Origin: CAMAVH01 sp964628235
Lineage (GTDB): Bacteria > Pseudomonadota > Alphaproteobacteria > SMXQ01
Reading direction: 5' to 3'
NCBI GenBank assembly: GCA_964628235.1
Contig: CAZVLU010000058.1
Coordinates: forward strand, 1 to 18,526
Length of the DNA stretch: 18,526 nt
The notes under the pieces were generated by a model. It had not been told where the DNA came from. It worked only from the letters and a program-made list of their open reading frames with translations, and did no database searches. Position numbers and translations under genes: made by a program. Of this stretch, positions 6,637 to 15,614 are shown one piece after another (the stretch's first letter is position 1; every line of letters starts with the position of its first letter).

Positions 6637-7737
6637 ATGCGCGACACCAAGAAACTTGGAAAAAACCCGGGCCGCGTCGGCTCGCTTGCCGCTTGCTTCG
6701 CTATGGCGGGAATTATGGCTGGTTGGGGATCCCCAGCTGCGGCGCAAGACGGCAATTTCTACGCGGGCAAGGCGATCGATCTCTATGTCGGCTACGACGC
6801 CGGCTCCACATACGACCTCTATGCCCGATTGCTCGGCGAGCATGTCAACCGCTTCATCGCCGGCAAACCGAACGTCATCGTCCGCAACATGACGGGCGCC
6901 AGCAGCATGCGCGCCATGACTTATATCCAGCAGGTGGCGAATAAGGACGGGACGGCCTGGGGCGCGATCGACCGCAACGTCCCGGTCGAGCCCATCCTGT
7001 ACGGCTCCGATTCCATCGCGCCCTTCAAGAACCCTTCGGAATTCCGGTGGATCGGCAGCCTCAACACCGAGGTCGGCGTCGCCGCAGTGTGGCACACCAC
7101 AGGCGTCAAATCCTGGGAAGAAACGCTGAGCCGGCCGACGATCGTCGGCATGGCCGGCGCCCAGGGCGGCATCGGCGCCCGGGTGCTGAACAGCATTCTC
7201 GACACGAAATTCCAGCAGGTCTGCTGCTACGGCTCGGATGCGAACCAGAACTTGGCGCTCGAACGCGGCGAGATCGAAGGCCGGATCGGCTGGTCCTGGT
7301 CCAGCCTGAAATTCACCAGCATGGAGTGGCTGCAAAGCGGCAAGATCGCGCTCCTCATGCAGATCGGGCTGCAGAAGAACGCGGAAATTCCCGACAGCGT
7401 GCCGCTGATCATGGACCTCGCCAAAAGCGATAAGGACAAAGCGGCGCTCAAGATCATTTTCGCCAATCAATCTCTCGGCCGACCTTTCGTCATGCCGCCC
7501 GGCACGCCTGCCGCTCGAGTGGCTGAAGTGCAGCGCGCCTTCGATGCGATGACGAAGGATCCGGAATTTCTCGCTGACGCGGCGAAACGCAAACTCGAGA
7601 TCACCGACCCGAAATCCGGCGTGGAGATCGAAGCGCTGCTGAAGGACATCTACGCGTCGTCCGACGAATCCATCGCCCTGGCCCGGCATGCGATCAAGTC
7701 GGGCAGCTACAAGGTGAAGGACGAACCGAAAAAATAG
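6637..7737 (+). CDS. Tripartite tricarboxylate transporter (TctC/Bug-like) periplasmic substrate-binding protein
   Basis: This 366-residue protein belongs to the Bug receptor family, which binds carboxylates, often aromatic or dicarboxylic acids, in the periplasm. A signal peptide is visible: basic start (RDTKK...GKNPGR), hydrophobic core at about 15-30 and a likely cut after AAA (34-36). The mature start FYAGKAIDLYVG...GSTYDLYARLL and the NMTGASSM motif (84-91) are typical of the family. The C-terminus has FVMPPGTPAAR and RAFDAMTKDPEF, also typical. It is longer than the usual 320-330 residues and has an unusual adjacent Cys pair (QVCCYG). The start is set by AGGGAGG at 6621-6627, 9 nt before the ATG. 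No TctA/TctB membrane genes are adjacent, so it is an orphan receptor or works with a distant permease. The ligand is unknown; the Rieske gene next door suggests an aromatic acid. Confidence 0.87.
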   Translation: MRDTKKLGKNPGRVGSLAACFAMAGIMAGWGSPAAAQDGNFYAGKAIDLYVGYDAGSTYDLYARLLGEHVNRFIAGKPNVIVRNMTGASSMRAMTYIQQVANKDGTAWGAIDRNVPVEPILYGSDSIAPFKNPSEFRWIGSLNTEVGVAAVWHTTGVKSWEETLSRPTIVGMAGAQGGIGARVLNSILDTKFQQVCCYGSDANQNLALERGEIEGRIGWSWSSLKFTSMEWLQSGKIALLMQIGLQKNAEIPDSVPLIMDLAKSDKDKAALKIIFANQSLGRPFVMPPGTPAARVAEVQRAFDAMTKDPEFLADAAKRKLEITDPKSGVEIEALLKDIYASSDESIALARHAIKSGSYKVKDEPKK

Positions 7738-7738
7738 C

Positions 7739-7754
7739 CGCAGCGATTGCTGCG
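7739..7754 (+). other. Small hairpin between receptor and Rieske genes
   Basis: CGCAGC and GCTGCG form a 6-bp stem around GATT, beginning just after the receptor stop codon. There is no T-run, and the next gene's AGGAG (7759-7763) follows 5 nt later. It may adjust the mRNA level or translation between the two genes rather than terminate. Confidence 0.35.
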
Positions 7755-7772
7755 AATGAGGAGCCTTCAGCC

Positions 7773-9032
7773 ATGCTGACTAAAGAGCAAAACGACCTAC
7801 TCACCCAAACCGGTCCCGGCACGCCCTGCGGGAAACTTCTGCGCAGCTATTGGCAGCCGATTGCGGCGTCGCAAGAGATTCCGCCGGGCGGCGATCCTTT
7901 GCCGATCCGCATCATGAGCGAGGACCTCGTGCTGTTCCGCGACGACAAGGACCGCTTGGGGCTCATCCAGCGCAATTGCCCGCACCGCGGCACCGATCTC
8001 AGCTATGGCCGCATCGAGAACGGCGGCATCCGCTGCCTCTATCATGGCTGGCTGTTCGACAAGGACGGCAAATGCTTGGAGCAGCCGGCCGAGAAGCGCA
8101 GCTTCTGCGACTCGGTGAAGCTCGTGTCCTATCCGGTGCAGGAAAAGGGCGGCGCGATCTGGACATACATGGGAGAGGGCGAGCCGCCTTTGATCCCCGA
8201 TTTCCAGTTCCTGACGGCGCCCGAGCCCAACCGCTGGACCTACCGATCGATTCAGATGTGCAATTGGCTGCAAGGCGTCGAAAGCTCAATCGATCCCGTG
8301 CACACGACCTATCTGCATCGCTTGCCGCCCGGCAACCCGAGCATCCGGTCGGGCAACGATGTTCTCAGCCTGCGCGGCGGCGAGCCGCCCGACGTCAGCA
8401 GCGAGGCAACGAACTTCGGGCGGCGGATTTTCGCGCTGCATACCAACCGGGATGGCAGCAAGTATTTGCGCGTGAACAATTATGCTTATCCAAACGGCGC
8501 CATGCCCTCCACCGGGACGGGCAAAGCGGGATACCAGGGCCGTATCTACGTGCCGATCGACGACGATTGTCATGCGACCTTCGAATTCATCTATCGGCAC
8601 TCGGAGCCGCTCGATAAGCCAGCGCTGCTGAAATTCCGCGAGGAGAACATCGCGCCGGACAAGCGCTATATTCGCCGGCCGGAGAACCGCTATCTGCAGG
8701 ACCGCCAGTCCATGAAGGATGGCGTATTCACCGGCATGGGGAAATATTTCCCGGCGCACGACGCCTTCGCCATCGAAACCCAGGGCGGCATTCGCGACCG
8801 CACCCAGGAAAATCTCGGCTCGAGCGATGTCGTGATCGCTGCGGTGACCAAGACGCTGCTCGCCGCGATCAAGGACGTCCAGGAGGGCAAAGAGGCGCCC
8901 GGACTCGTGCGCGATCATCCGGAGAGATACCTCGACGAATTTCTCTGCATCGAAACCGCAATCGAGCCACACGAAGACGGTCCGAGCTTCTGCCGACGGG
9001 TTTTCGCCAGCCGCGGGATTGCCGCAGAGTAA
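7773..9032 (+). CDS. Rieske [2Fe-2S] aromatic ring-hydroxylating oxygenase, phthalate-dioxygenase-like
   Basis: This 419-residue protein is the oxygenase component of a Rieske non-haem iron system. The Rieske site is Cys69-X-His71 ... Cys88-X2-His91 (CPHRGTD...CLYHGW). The mononuclear iron site shows Asp174, His177 and His182 (CNWLQGVESSIDPVHTTYLH) and a late Asp352 in IRDRTQENLGSSD. This last pattern resembles the phthalate 4,5-dioxygenase/vanillate O-demethylase type of single-component alpha subunit rather than the alpha-beta naphthalene type. The ATG has AGGAG 9 nt upstream. It follows the receptor gene by 35 bp and precedes a GST gene by 68 bp, probably one transcript. No ferredoxin or reductase gene lies nearby, so electrons must come from proteins encoded elsewhere. 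The substrate and whether it hydroxylates or demethylates cannot be told. Confidence 0.92.
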   Translation: MLTKEQNDLLTQTGPGTPCGKLLRSYWQPIAASQEIPPGGDPLPIRIMSEDLVLFRDDKDRLGLIQRNCPHRGTDLSYGRIENGGIRCLYHGWLFDKDGKCLEQPAEKRSFCDSVKLVSYPVQEKGGAIWTYMGEGEPPLIPDFQFLTAPEPNRWTYRSIQMCNWLQGVESSIDPVHTTYLHRLPPGNPSIRSGNDVLSLRGGEPPDVSSEATNFGRRIFALHTNRDGSKYLRVNNYAYPNGAMPSTGTGKAGYQGRIYVPIDDDCHATFEFIYRHSEPLDKPALLKFREENIAPDKRYIRRPENRYLQDRQSMKDGVFTGMGKYFPAHDAFAIETQGGIRDRTQENLGSSDVVIAAVTKTLLAAIKDVQEGKEAPGLVRDHPERYLDEFLCIETAIEPHEDGPSFCRRVFASRGIAAE

Positions 9033-9100
9033 GGATTACGCCGCCTCTCGCCTTTCGCCCGCCGGCGAGCTCTTTCAAACACGCCAGGATATCGAGGATC

Positions 9101-9703
9101 ATGCAGCTGTTCATCTCGCCTATCTCTCCTTATGCCCGCAAGGTCGCCGTCGTCGGCATGCTTAAAGGCCTTGGCGATAAAATCGAGCAGGTCCGCGCGA
9201 AAGATATTGGCGTCGACCTCGGCGAGCTCAATCCGCTCAGCAAGGTGCCGACCTTCACGACCGACGACGGCGAGACGCTGATCGAATCGCCGCTGATCTG
9301 CCAATATCTCGATGAGATCGGCAGCGGCCCGACGCTCTATGGCGCGCCGGGCGCCGAGCGCCGGCGCATGTTGCAGATCGAGGCGATCGGCCATGGCGTG
9401 CTCGACGCCGCCGTCGCCTGCCGCATGGAGGTGCGCGAGCATCCGCCGGAGAAGCAGTCGGCCTCCTGGCTCGAGCGCCAGCATGAGAAGGTGCGGCGCG
9501 GCCTCACCCTGATCGAGGCCATGCTCGACGACATCGGGCCGGAACTGGGCATCCCCCACGTCACCTTCGCCTGCATGTTGTTCTTCATCGATCAGCACAA
9601 GGTCTATGAGACCTGGCGCGACAAGCACCCCAAGCTCGCCGACTGGTACGCCCGCACGCGCCTCCATCCGATGCTGGCAACGACGGAGCCCAAGCTGGGC
9701 TGA
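9101..9703 (+). CDS. Glutathione S-transferase family protein
   Basis: This 200-residue protein has a thioredoxin-like N-terminal domain with SPYARKV (9-15; Ser9 is the likely glutathione-activating residue), the cis-proline motif SKVPTF (Pro50) and ESPLICQYLDE (62-72) for glutathione binding. An all-helical C-terminal domain follows, ending in HPKLADWYARTRLHPML. It could conjugate glutathione to a reactive intermediate, or isomerise, dehalogenate or cleave an ether in a catabolic pathway; the family alone does not decide. The ATG at 9101 follows GAGGA very closely (9094-9098), with CAGGA slightly further upstream. It is the last gene of the accessory block and suggests that the Rieske pathway makes an electrophilic or ether-type compound (inference). 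Confidence 0.9.
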   Translation: MQLFISPISPYARKVAVVGMLKGLGDKIEQVRAKDIGVDLGELNPLSKVPTFTTDDGETLIESPLICQYLDEIGSGPTLYGAPGAERRRMLQIEAIGHGVLDAAVACRMEVREHPPEKQSASWLERQHEKVRRGLTLIEAMLDDIGPELGIPHVTFACMLFFIDQHKVYETWRDKHPKLADWYARTRLHPMLATTEPKLG

Positions 9704-10083
9704 TCGGCGCGCGAACCGCAAGGCTTGCCGTTCCATCAGGCGGCTGCGGGCCGCAGCGGGAAACTGGCGATTGGCAATTCCGAGGGACCGGCAAGCCGGG
9801 CAGACCCTGGGAGCGGACGCACTTATATATAGGCGCGCAACCAGCGCCCGATAAAAGCGCCCAAAAATCCATCTATATCATTGTTTTTATTAAGTTTAAT
9901 GAGGAAGGGCGGGCTTAGTCCGGGACCTCCTTTGCCGTGCGGTTAAATCGGGGCTCTTCGTGAAATCCTATGGGGTTAGCGGGCTCGCCGATGCGTCGGG
10001 TCTAGGCTGTCATGGCGTTGCCAAAAATGGCGACAAGAGCCTGACTTTACGGCGGAAAATGGCGCAGGCCCGGGCCTTAGCGG

Positions 10084-10111
10084 TTGATCCGAAAAGCTGG
10101 GGTGATAGATT
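10084..10111 (+). promoter_or_regulatory. Candidate sigma-70-type promoter of the suc operon
   Basis: TTGATC (10084-10089) and TAGATT (10106-10111) are separated by 16 bp, each matching four of six consensus bases. Transcription would start near 10118, giving a leader of about 135 nt before sucC that includes the hairpin at 10124-10169. This is pattern matching only; other start points, for example in the AT-rich block near 9880, are possible. Confidence 0.3.
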
Positions 10112-10123
10112 ACGCGCACCGTA

Positions 10124-10169
10124 CCCGGCGATAAGTCGGTGGCCAATGGCGGCCGCTGATAACGCCGGG
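10124..10169 (+). promoter_or_regulatory. Leader hairpin upstream of sucC
   Basis: CCCGGCG (10124-10130) pairs with CGCCGGG (10163-10169), with an inner stem GGCC (10141-10144) / GGCC (10151-10154). It lies about 85 nt upstream of the sucC start. It could stabilise or control the long suc transcript. I match it to no known riboswitch class. Confidence 0.35.
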
Positions 10170-10254
10170 CTTCGTGTCTTTATGAGAGCCGCGTCACGAT
10201 AACCGTGTCGATGGCGCTCCTGCCGAAGCAAGATCTGCAAATCATCGGGCGAAC

Positions 10255-11424
<1,170 letters not shown>

Positions 11425-12303
11425 ATGTCCGTTCTGGTCGGCAAAAACACCAAGGTCATTTGCCAAGGCTTCACCGGCGCCCAAGGCACTTTCCATTCGC
11501 AGCAGGCCATCGCTTACGGCACCAAGATGGTCGGCGGCGTGACGCCGTCGAAGGGCGGCACCAAGCATCTCGACCTGCCGGTGTTCAACACCGTCGAAGA
11601 GGCCGTGCATGTGACCGGCGCCAACGCTTCCGTCATCTATGTGCCGCCGCCGTTCGCGGCCGACGCCATCCTCGAAGCGATCGACGCGGAGATTCCGCTG
11701 GTCGTCTGCATCACCGAGGGCATCCCGGTGATCGACATGATCGCCGTGAAGCGTGCGCTCGCCGGCTCCAAGACGCGCCTGGTCGGCCCGAACTGCCCGG
11801 GCGTCATCACGCCCGACGAATGCAAGATCGGCATCATGCCCGGCCACATCCACCATCGCGGCAAGATCGGCATCGTCTCGCGCTCCGGCACGCTGACCTA
11901 TGAAGCCGTCGCCCAGACCACGGCGGCCGGTCTCGGCCAGACCACCTGCATCGGCATCGGCGGCGATCCGATCAACGGCACCAACTTCATCGATTGCCTG
12001 GAGATGTTCCTCGGCGATGACGAGACCCAGGGCATCATCATGATCGGCGAAATCGGCGGTTCGGCCGAAGAAGAAGCCGCAGACATGCTCAAGGCGTCGA
12101 AGAAGAAAAAGCCGGTCGTCGGCTTCATCGCCGGCGTCACGGCTCCGCCGGGCCGCCGCATGGGCCATGCCGGCGCGATCATCTCGGGCGGCAAAGGCAC
12201 CGCTGCCGACAAGATGGAGGCCATGCGTTCGGCCGGCATCACCGTCGCCGATTCGCCGGCCAGCCTCGGCAGCGCGATGTTGAAAGTGATGACGGGCAAG
12301 TAA
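11425..12303 (+). CDS. sucD: Succinyl-CoA synthetase (ADP-forming), alpha subunit
   Basis: This 292-residue partner of SucC binds CoA and carries the phosphohistidine. Visible are the CoA-binding Rossmann start (CQGFTGAQGTFHSQQAI), the GGVTPSKGG segment, GPNCPGVI, SRSGTLTYEA and the active-site His248 in RRMGHAGAII, the residue phosphorylated during catalysis. Length and motifs are normal. The ATG follows the sucC stop codon with no gap, and its Shine-Dalgarno AGGAGG (11411-11416) lies inside the end of sucC. This points to translational coupling and equal subunit supply. Confidence 0.97.
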   Translation: MSVLVGKNTKVICQGFTGAQGTFHSQQAIAYGTKMVGGVTPSKGGTKHLDLPVFNTVEEAVHVTGANASVIYVPPPFAADAILEAIDAEIPLVVCITEGIPVIDMIAVKRALAGSKTRLVGPNCPGVITPDECKIGIMPGHIHHRGKIGIVSRSGTLTYEAVAQTTAAGLGQTTCIGIGGDPINGTNFIDCLEMFLGDDETQGIIMIGEIGGSAEEEAADMLKASKKKKPVVGFIAGVTAPPGRRMGHAGAIISGGKGTAADKMEAMRSAGITVADSPASLGSAMLKVMTGK

Positions 12304-12316
12304 GCCCTGGTTAACA

Positions 12317-12343
12317 ATCCTGGGCCGATAGTCGGCCCAGGAT
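12317..12343 (+). other. Perfect hairpin after sucD
   Basis: ATCCTGGGCCGA (12317-12328) pairs perfectly with 12332-12343 around a 3-nt loop (TAG). It begins 13 nt after the sucD stop. No T-run follows, so it is more likely an mRNA-stabilising or processing element, or a weak terminator, in the 235-bp sucD-sucA gap than a full stop. Confidence 0.6.
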
Positions 12344-12538
12344 GCGGCGTCGCGCATTGCCCCGCATTATGGTTAACCCCATATGAGGGGGCGGCGCCGA
12401 ATAAGCGGCGGCCCTGTGCGACGCGCGCAGGAACAGGCGGGCCCTGACCCGCTCATGACGCTCTCGCGGAGCGATAATCGCCCCGGAGCGTAGCAAGGGC
12501 GGGTTCTCAGGCGGAACCCCAAGGTAAGCGAACGCAAG

Positions 12539-15469
12539 ATGGCGACCGAACTACCCGATAGCATCTTCTCCGGCGGCAACAGCGCTTTCATCTCCGACCT
12601 CTACGCCCGTTGGACCGAGAACCCCGGTTCCGTCGATGGCGAGTGGGCCGTGTTCTTCGCCGGCCTCGGCGACGAGGCCCATGCGGCCTTGAAAGAGCAT
12701 TACGGCGCGAGCTGGGCGCCGAAGACCAAGCGCCCCGCCATGAACGGCCCGGCCTACGATTTCGCCCCCTGGCTCGACCCGACGCCCCCCAAGGGCGCGA
12801 AAGCGCCCGCTGGTAAAGATGGGGCAAAAGCCAATGGCGCTGCAGCGCCGGCCGACGCGGGCGTCAGCGCCGCGCAAATGCGCGCCGCCACGCTCGATTC
12901 GATCCGCGCCCTAATGTTGATCCGCGCCTATCGCGTGCGCGGCCATCTGCTCGCCGATCTCGATCCCTTGGGGTTGACGCCGCCCGCCGCGCATCCTGAA
13001 TTGGATCCCAAGTCCTACGGCTTCAACGATGCCGACTGGGACCGACCGATCTTCATCGACAACGTGCTCGGCCTCGAGTCCGCGACGCTGCGCAAGATCA
13101 TCGAAGTGCTGCGCGAGACCTATTGCGGCAAGATCGGCGTCGAGTTCTTGCATATGCAGGACCCGGCCGAAAAGGCTTGGATTCAAGAGCGCGTCGAGCG
13201 CTCGCGCAACCGCCCCGGCCTGTCGAACGACGAAAAGAAGGCGGTGTTCAACCATCTGACGAGCGCCGAAGGCCTGGAAAAATACTGCCAGCTCAAGTTC
13301 ACCGGCACCAAGCGCTTCGGCCTGGACGGCGGCGAGTCGATGATTCCCGTGCTCGAAGAGATCATCAGCACGTCGGCACGCTTGGGTGTCGAGGAAATCG
13401 TCTTCGGCATGCCGCATCGCGGCCGCTTGAACGTGCTGACCAACATCATGGGCAAGTCGTTCACCGCGTTGTTCTCGGAATTCCAGGGCAACTCCTCGAC
13501 CCCGGAAGAGACGGTCGGATCGGGCGACGTGAAGTATCATCTCGGCGCGTCGGGCGACCGCGAGATCGCCGGCCATAAGATGCATCTCTCGCTCAACGCC
13601 AATCCGTCGCACCTCGAAGCGGTCGATCCGGTCGTCGTCGGCAAGGTGCGCGCCAAGCAGGCGCAGCGCGGCGATCTGGTGCGCGAAAAGGTCATCGGCG
13701 TGCTGATGCACGGCGACGCCGCTTTCGCCGGCCAGGGCCTAGTGCCGGAAACGCTGTGCTTCGCCGGCTTGCGCGGTTACCGCTCGGGCGGCACGATCCA
13801 TCTGATCGTCAACAATCAGATCGGCTTCACCACCGCGCCGGCCTATTCGCGCTTCTCGCCCTACCCGTCGGACGTCGCCAAGGGCTTTCAGGCGCCGATC
13901 TTCCACGTCAACGGCGACGATCCCGAAGCGGTCGTCCATGTCGCGCGCATCGCCAGCGAATATCGCCACATCTTCAAGAAGGACGTGGTGATCGATCTGT
14001 TCTGCTATCGCCGCCACGGCCACAACGAAGGCGACGAGCCTTCGTTCACCCAGCCGATCATGTACCGCAAGATCGCCGGCCACCCGACGGCGCCGGAAAT
14101 CTACGCCAAGCGCCTGATCGCCGAAGGCGTGATGAGCGCCGATGAAGTCGCCGCGACGCAGAAGGCCATGCATCAGCGCCTCGACGAGGCGTTCGAAGCG
14201 GCAAAAACCTATAAGCCGAACAAGGCTGACTGGTTCGAAGGCGCCTGGCGCGGCTTCGGGCGCGCCAGCAACGACGACCGCAAGGGCAATACCGCCGTCG
14301 AAACCGACGTCCTCAAGAAGGTCGGCAAGGTCATCAGCAGCGTGCCGCCGGAGTTCAAGCTGCATTCGCGCATTCAGCGCCAGTTGCAGCAGAAAGCGAC
14401 GATGTTCGAGACCGGTCAGGACTTCGACTGGGCGACTGCCGAGGCGCTGGCGTTCGGCACGCTGGTCCTCGAAGGCACGCCGGTGCGTCTGTCGGGCCAG
14501 GACTCGGGCCGCGGCACGTTCTCGCAGCGCCACTCGGTGCTGGTCGATCAGCAGACCGAGGACCGCTACGTTCCCTTGATGCATGTCGATCCGAAGCAGG
14601 CGCAGTTCGAAGTTGTCGATAGTCCGCTGTCGGAAGCCGGCGTGCTCGGTTTCGAATACGGCTATTCGGTCACCGATCCCAATTCGCTGGTGCTGTGGGA
14701 GGCGCAATTCGGCGATTTCGCCAACGGCGCGCAGGTCATCGTCGACCAGTTCATCTCGTCGTCGGAAAGCAAGTGGCTGCGCATGAGCGGCCTGGTGATG
14801 TTGCTGCCGCACGGCTACGAAGGCCAAGGCCCGGAGCATTCCTCGGCCCGCCTTGAGCGCTATCTGCAGGCCTGCGCCGAAGACAACATGCAGGTCGCCT
14901 ATTGCTCGACGCCGGCGAACTACTATCACGTGCTGCGCCGCCAAGTGCGCCGCAACTTCCGCAAGCCGCTCATCATCATGACGCCGAAATCGTTGCTGCG
15001 TCACAAGCTCTGCGTCTCGACGCTCGCCGACTTCGGTCCGGGCACCAGCTTCCATCGCGTCATCGGCGAAACCAACGCCTTGGTCGCCGACGCCCAGGTG
15101 AAGCGCGTCGTGCTCTGCAGCGGTAAGGTCTATTACGATCTGTGGCAGGAACGCGAGAATCGCGGCGTGAAGGATGTCGCCATCGTCCGCGTCGAACAGC
15201 TCCATCCGTTCCCGGCGGGCACGCTGGCCCTCGAGCTCGGCCGCTATCCCAACGCCGAAGTCGTGTGGTGCCAGGAAGAGCCTCAGAACATGGGCGCTTG
15301 GACCTTCGTCGACCGCCGCATCGAGGCTGCGCTGGCCGGCCTCAAGGTCTCGGCCAAGCGTCCGATCTATGTCGGCCGCCCCGAAGCCGCCTCGCCGGCC
15401 ACCGGTTTGTTGCGCCGCCACAATCGCGAACAGGCGCAACTGGTGGACGAAGCGCTGACGGTGAAATAA
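12539..15469 (+). CDS. sucA: 2-oxoglutarate dehydrogenase E1 component
   Basis: This 976-residue thiamine-diphosphate enzyme decarboxylates 2-oxoglutarate and passes the succinyl group to the lipoyl arm of SucB. The N-terminus has the E2-binding helix signature (FISDLYARWTENP...W), then an Ala/Lys/Gly-rich linker at about 80-105. Further on are the family motifs GVEFLHMQDP (about 200), MPHRGRLNVL (about 290) and the ThDP/Mg motif HGDAAFAGQG through VNNQIGF (about 390-428). The transketolase-like central domain contains SGQDSGRGTFSQRH, and the C-terminus contains CQEEPQNMGAW. Length is usual for the family (about 930-990). The ATG at 12539 follows a moderate AAGGTAAG at 12521-12528. The 235-bp gap from sucD contains a perfect hairpin and could hold an internal promoter. 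Confidence 0.97.
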   Translation: MATELPDSIFSGGNSAFISDLYARWTENPGSVDGEWAVFFAGLGDEAHAALKEHYGASWAPKTKRPAMNGPAYDFAPWLDPTPPKGAKAPAGKDGAKANGAAAPADAGVSAAQMRAATLDSIRALMLIRAYRVRGHLLADLDPLGLTPPAAHPELDPKSYGFNDADWDRPIFIDNVLGLESATLRKIIEVLRETYCGKIGVEFLHMQDPAEKAWIQERVERSRNRPGLSNDEKKAVFNHLTSAEGLEKYCQLKFTGTKRFGLDGGESMIPVLEEIISTSARLGVEEIVFGMPHRGRLNVLTNIMGKSFTALFSEFQGNSSTPEETVGSGDVKYHLGASGDREIAGHKMHLSLNANPSHLEAVDPVVVGKVRAKQAQRGDLVREKVIGVLMHGDAAFAGQGLVPETLCFAGLRGYRSGGTIHLIVNNQIGFTTAPAYSRFSPYPSDVAKGFQAPIFHVNGDDPEAVVHVARIASEYRHIFKKDVVIDLFCYRRHGHNEGDEPSFTQPIMYRKIAGHPTAPEIYAKRLIAEGVMSADEVAATQKAMHQRLDEAFEAAKTYKPNKADWFEGAWRGFGRASNDDRKGNTAVETDVLKKVGKVISSVPPEFKLHSRIQRQLQQKATMFETGQDFDWATAEALAFGTLVLEGTPVRLSGQDSGRGTFSQRHSVLVDQQTEDRYVPLMHVDPKQAQFEVVDSPLSEAGVLGFEYGYSVTDPNSLVLWEAQFGDFANGAQVIVDQFISSSESKWLRMSGLVMLLPHGYEGQGPEHSSARLERYLQACAEDNMQVAYCSTPANYYHVLRRQVRRNFRKPLIIMTPKSLLRHKLCVSTLADFGPGTSFHRVIGETNALVADAQVKRVVLCSGKVYYDLWQERENRGVKDVAIVRVEQLHPFPAGTLALELGRYPNAEVVWCQEEPQNMGAWTFVDRRIEAALAGLKVSAKRPIYVGRPEAASPATGLLRRHNREQAQLVDEALTVK

Positions 15470-15476
15470 TCTCGGC

Positions 15477-15512
15477 CCGTCGAAAGCGCCGTAAAAGCGG
15501 CCTTTTCGACGG
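15477..15512 (+). terminator. Hairpin in the sucA-sucB gap (weak terminator or attenuator)
   Basis: CCGTCGAAA (15477-15485) pairs with TTTCGACGG (15504-15512), with an inner GCCG/CGGC stem (15488-15491 with 15498-15501). The following CTTTGTTG is only mildly T-rich. The hairpin begins 7 nt after the sucA stop codon, so it may lower read-through into sucB or protect the 3' end of sucA mRNA. Confidence 0.45.
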
Positions 15513-15614
15513 CTTTGTTGAACGCTCCGCGCATATGGCGCGAGGGAAGAAAAGCTCAGGCGACAGGGACGATAAGCGTCTCGCGTGTCGCCCGCACATC
15601 AGGTGAAAGAGACA

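Larger units (their letters stand above)
9704..10254. other. GST-sucC intergenic region (551 bp)
   Basis: No credible gene was found. Small hairpins follow the GST gene: GCAAG-G-CTTGC at 9718-9728, CTGCGG-G-CCGCAG at 9744-9756 and CCGGC-AA-GCCGG at 9788-9799. An AT-rich block (about 9818-9905) contains TATATATA and ATTAA-GT-TTAAT. Further on there is a candidate promoter (10084-10111) and a leader hairpin (10124-10169). The region probably ends the accessory transcript and starts the suc operon transcript. Confidence 0.6.

Noticed and set aside
9960..10202. 80-codon frame upstream of sucC
   Set aside because: It lies across the candidate suc promoter and leader hairpin, has no ribosome binding site and resembles no known protein.
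13739..15439. 566-codon open frame on the minus strand opposite sucA
   Set aside because: It lies fully antisense to a secure gene, shows the His/Arg/Asp-rich composition typical of a shadow frame in high-GC DNA, and has no recognisable domain.
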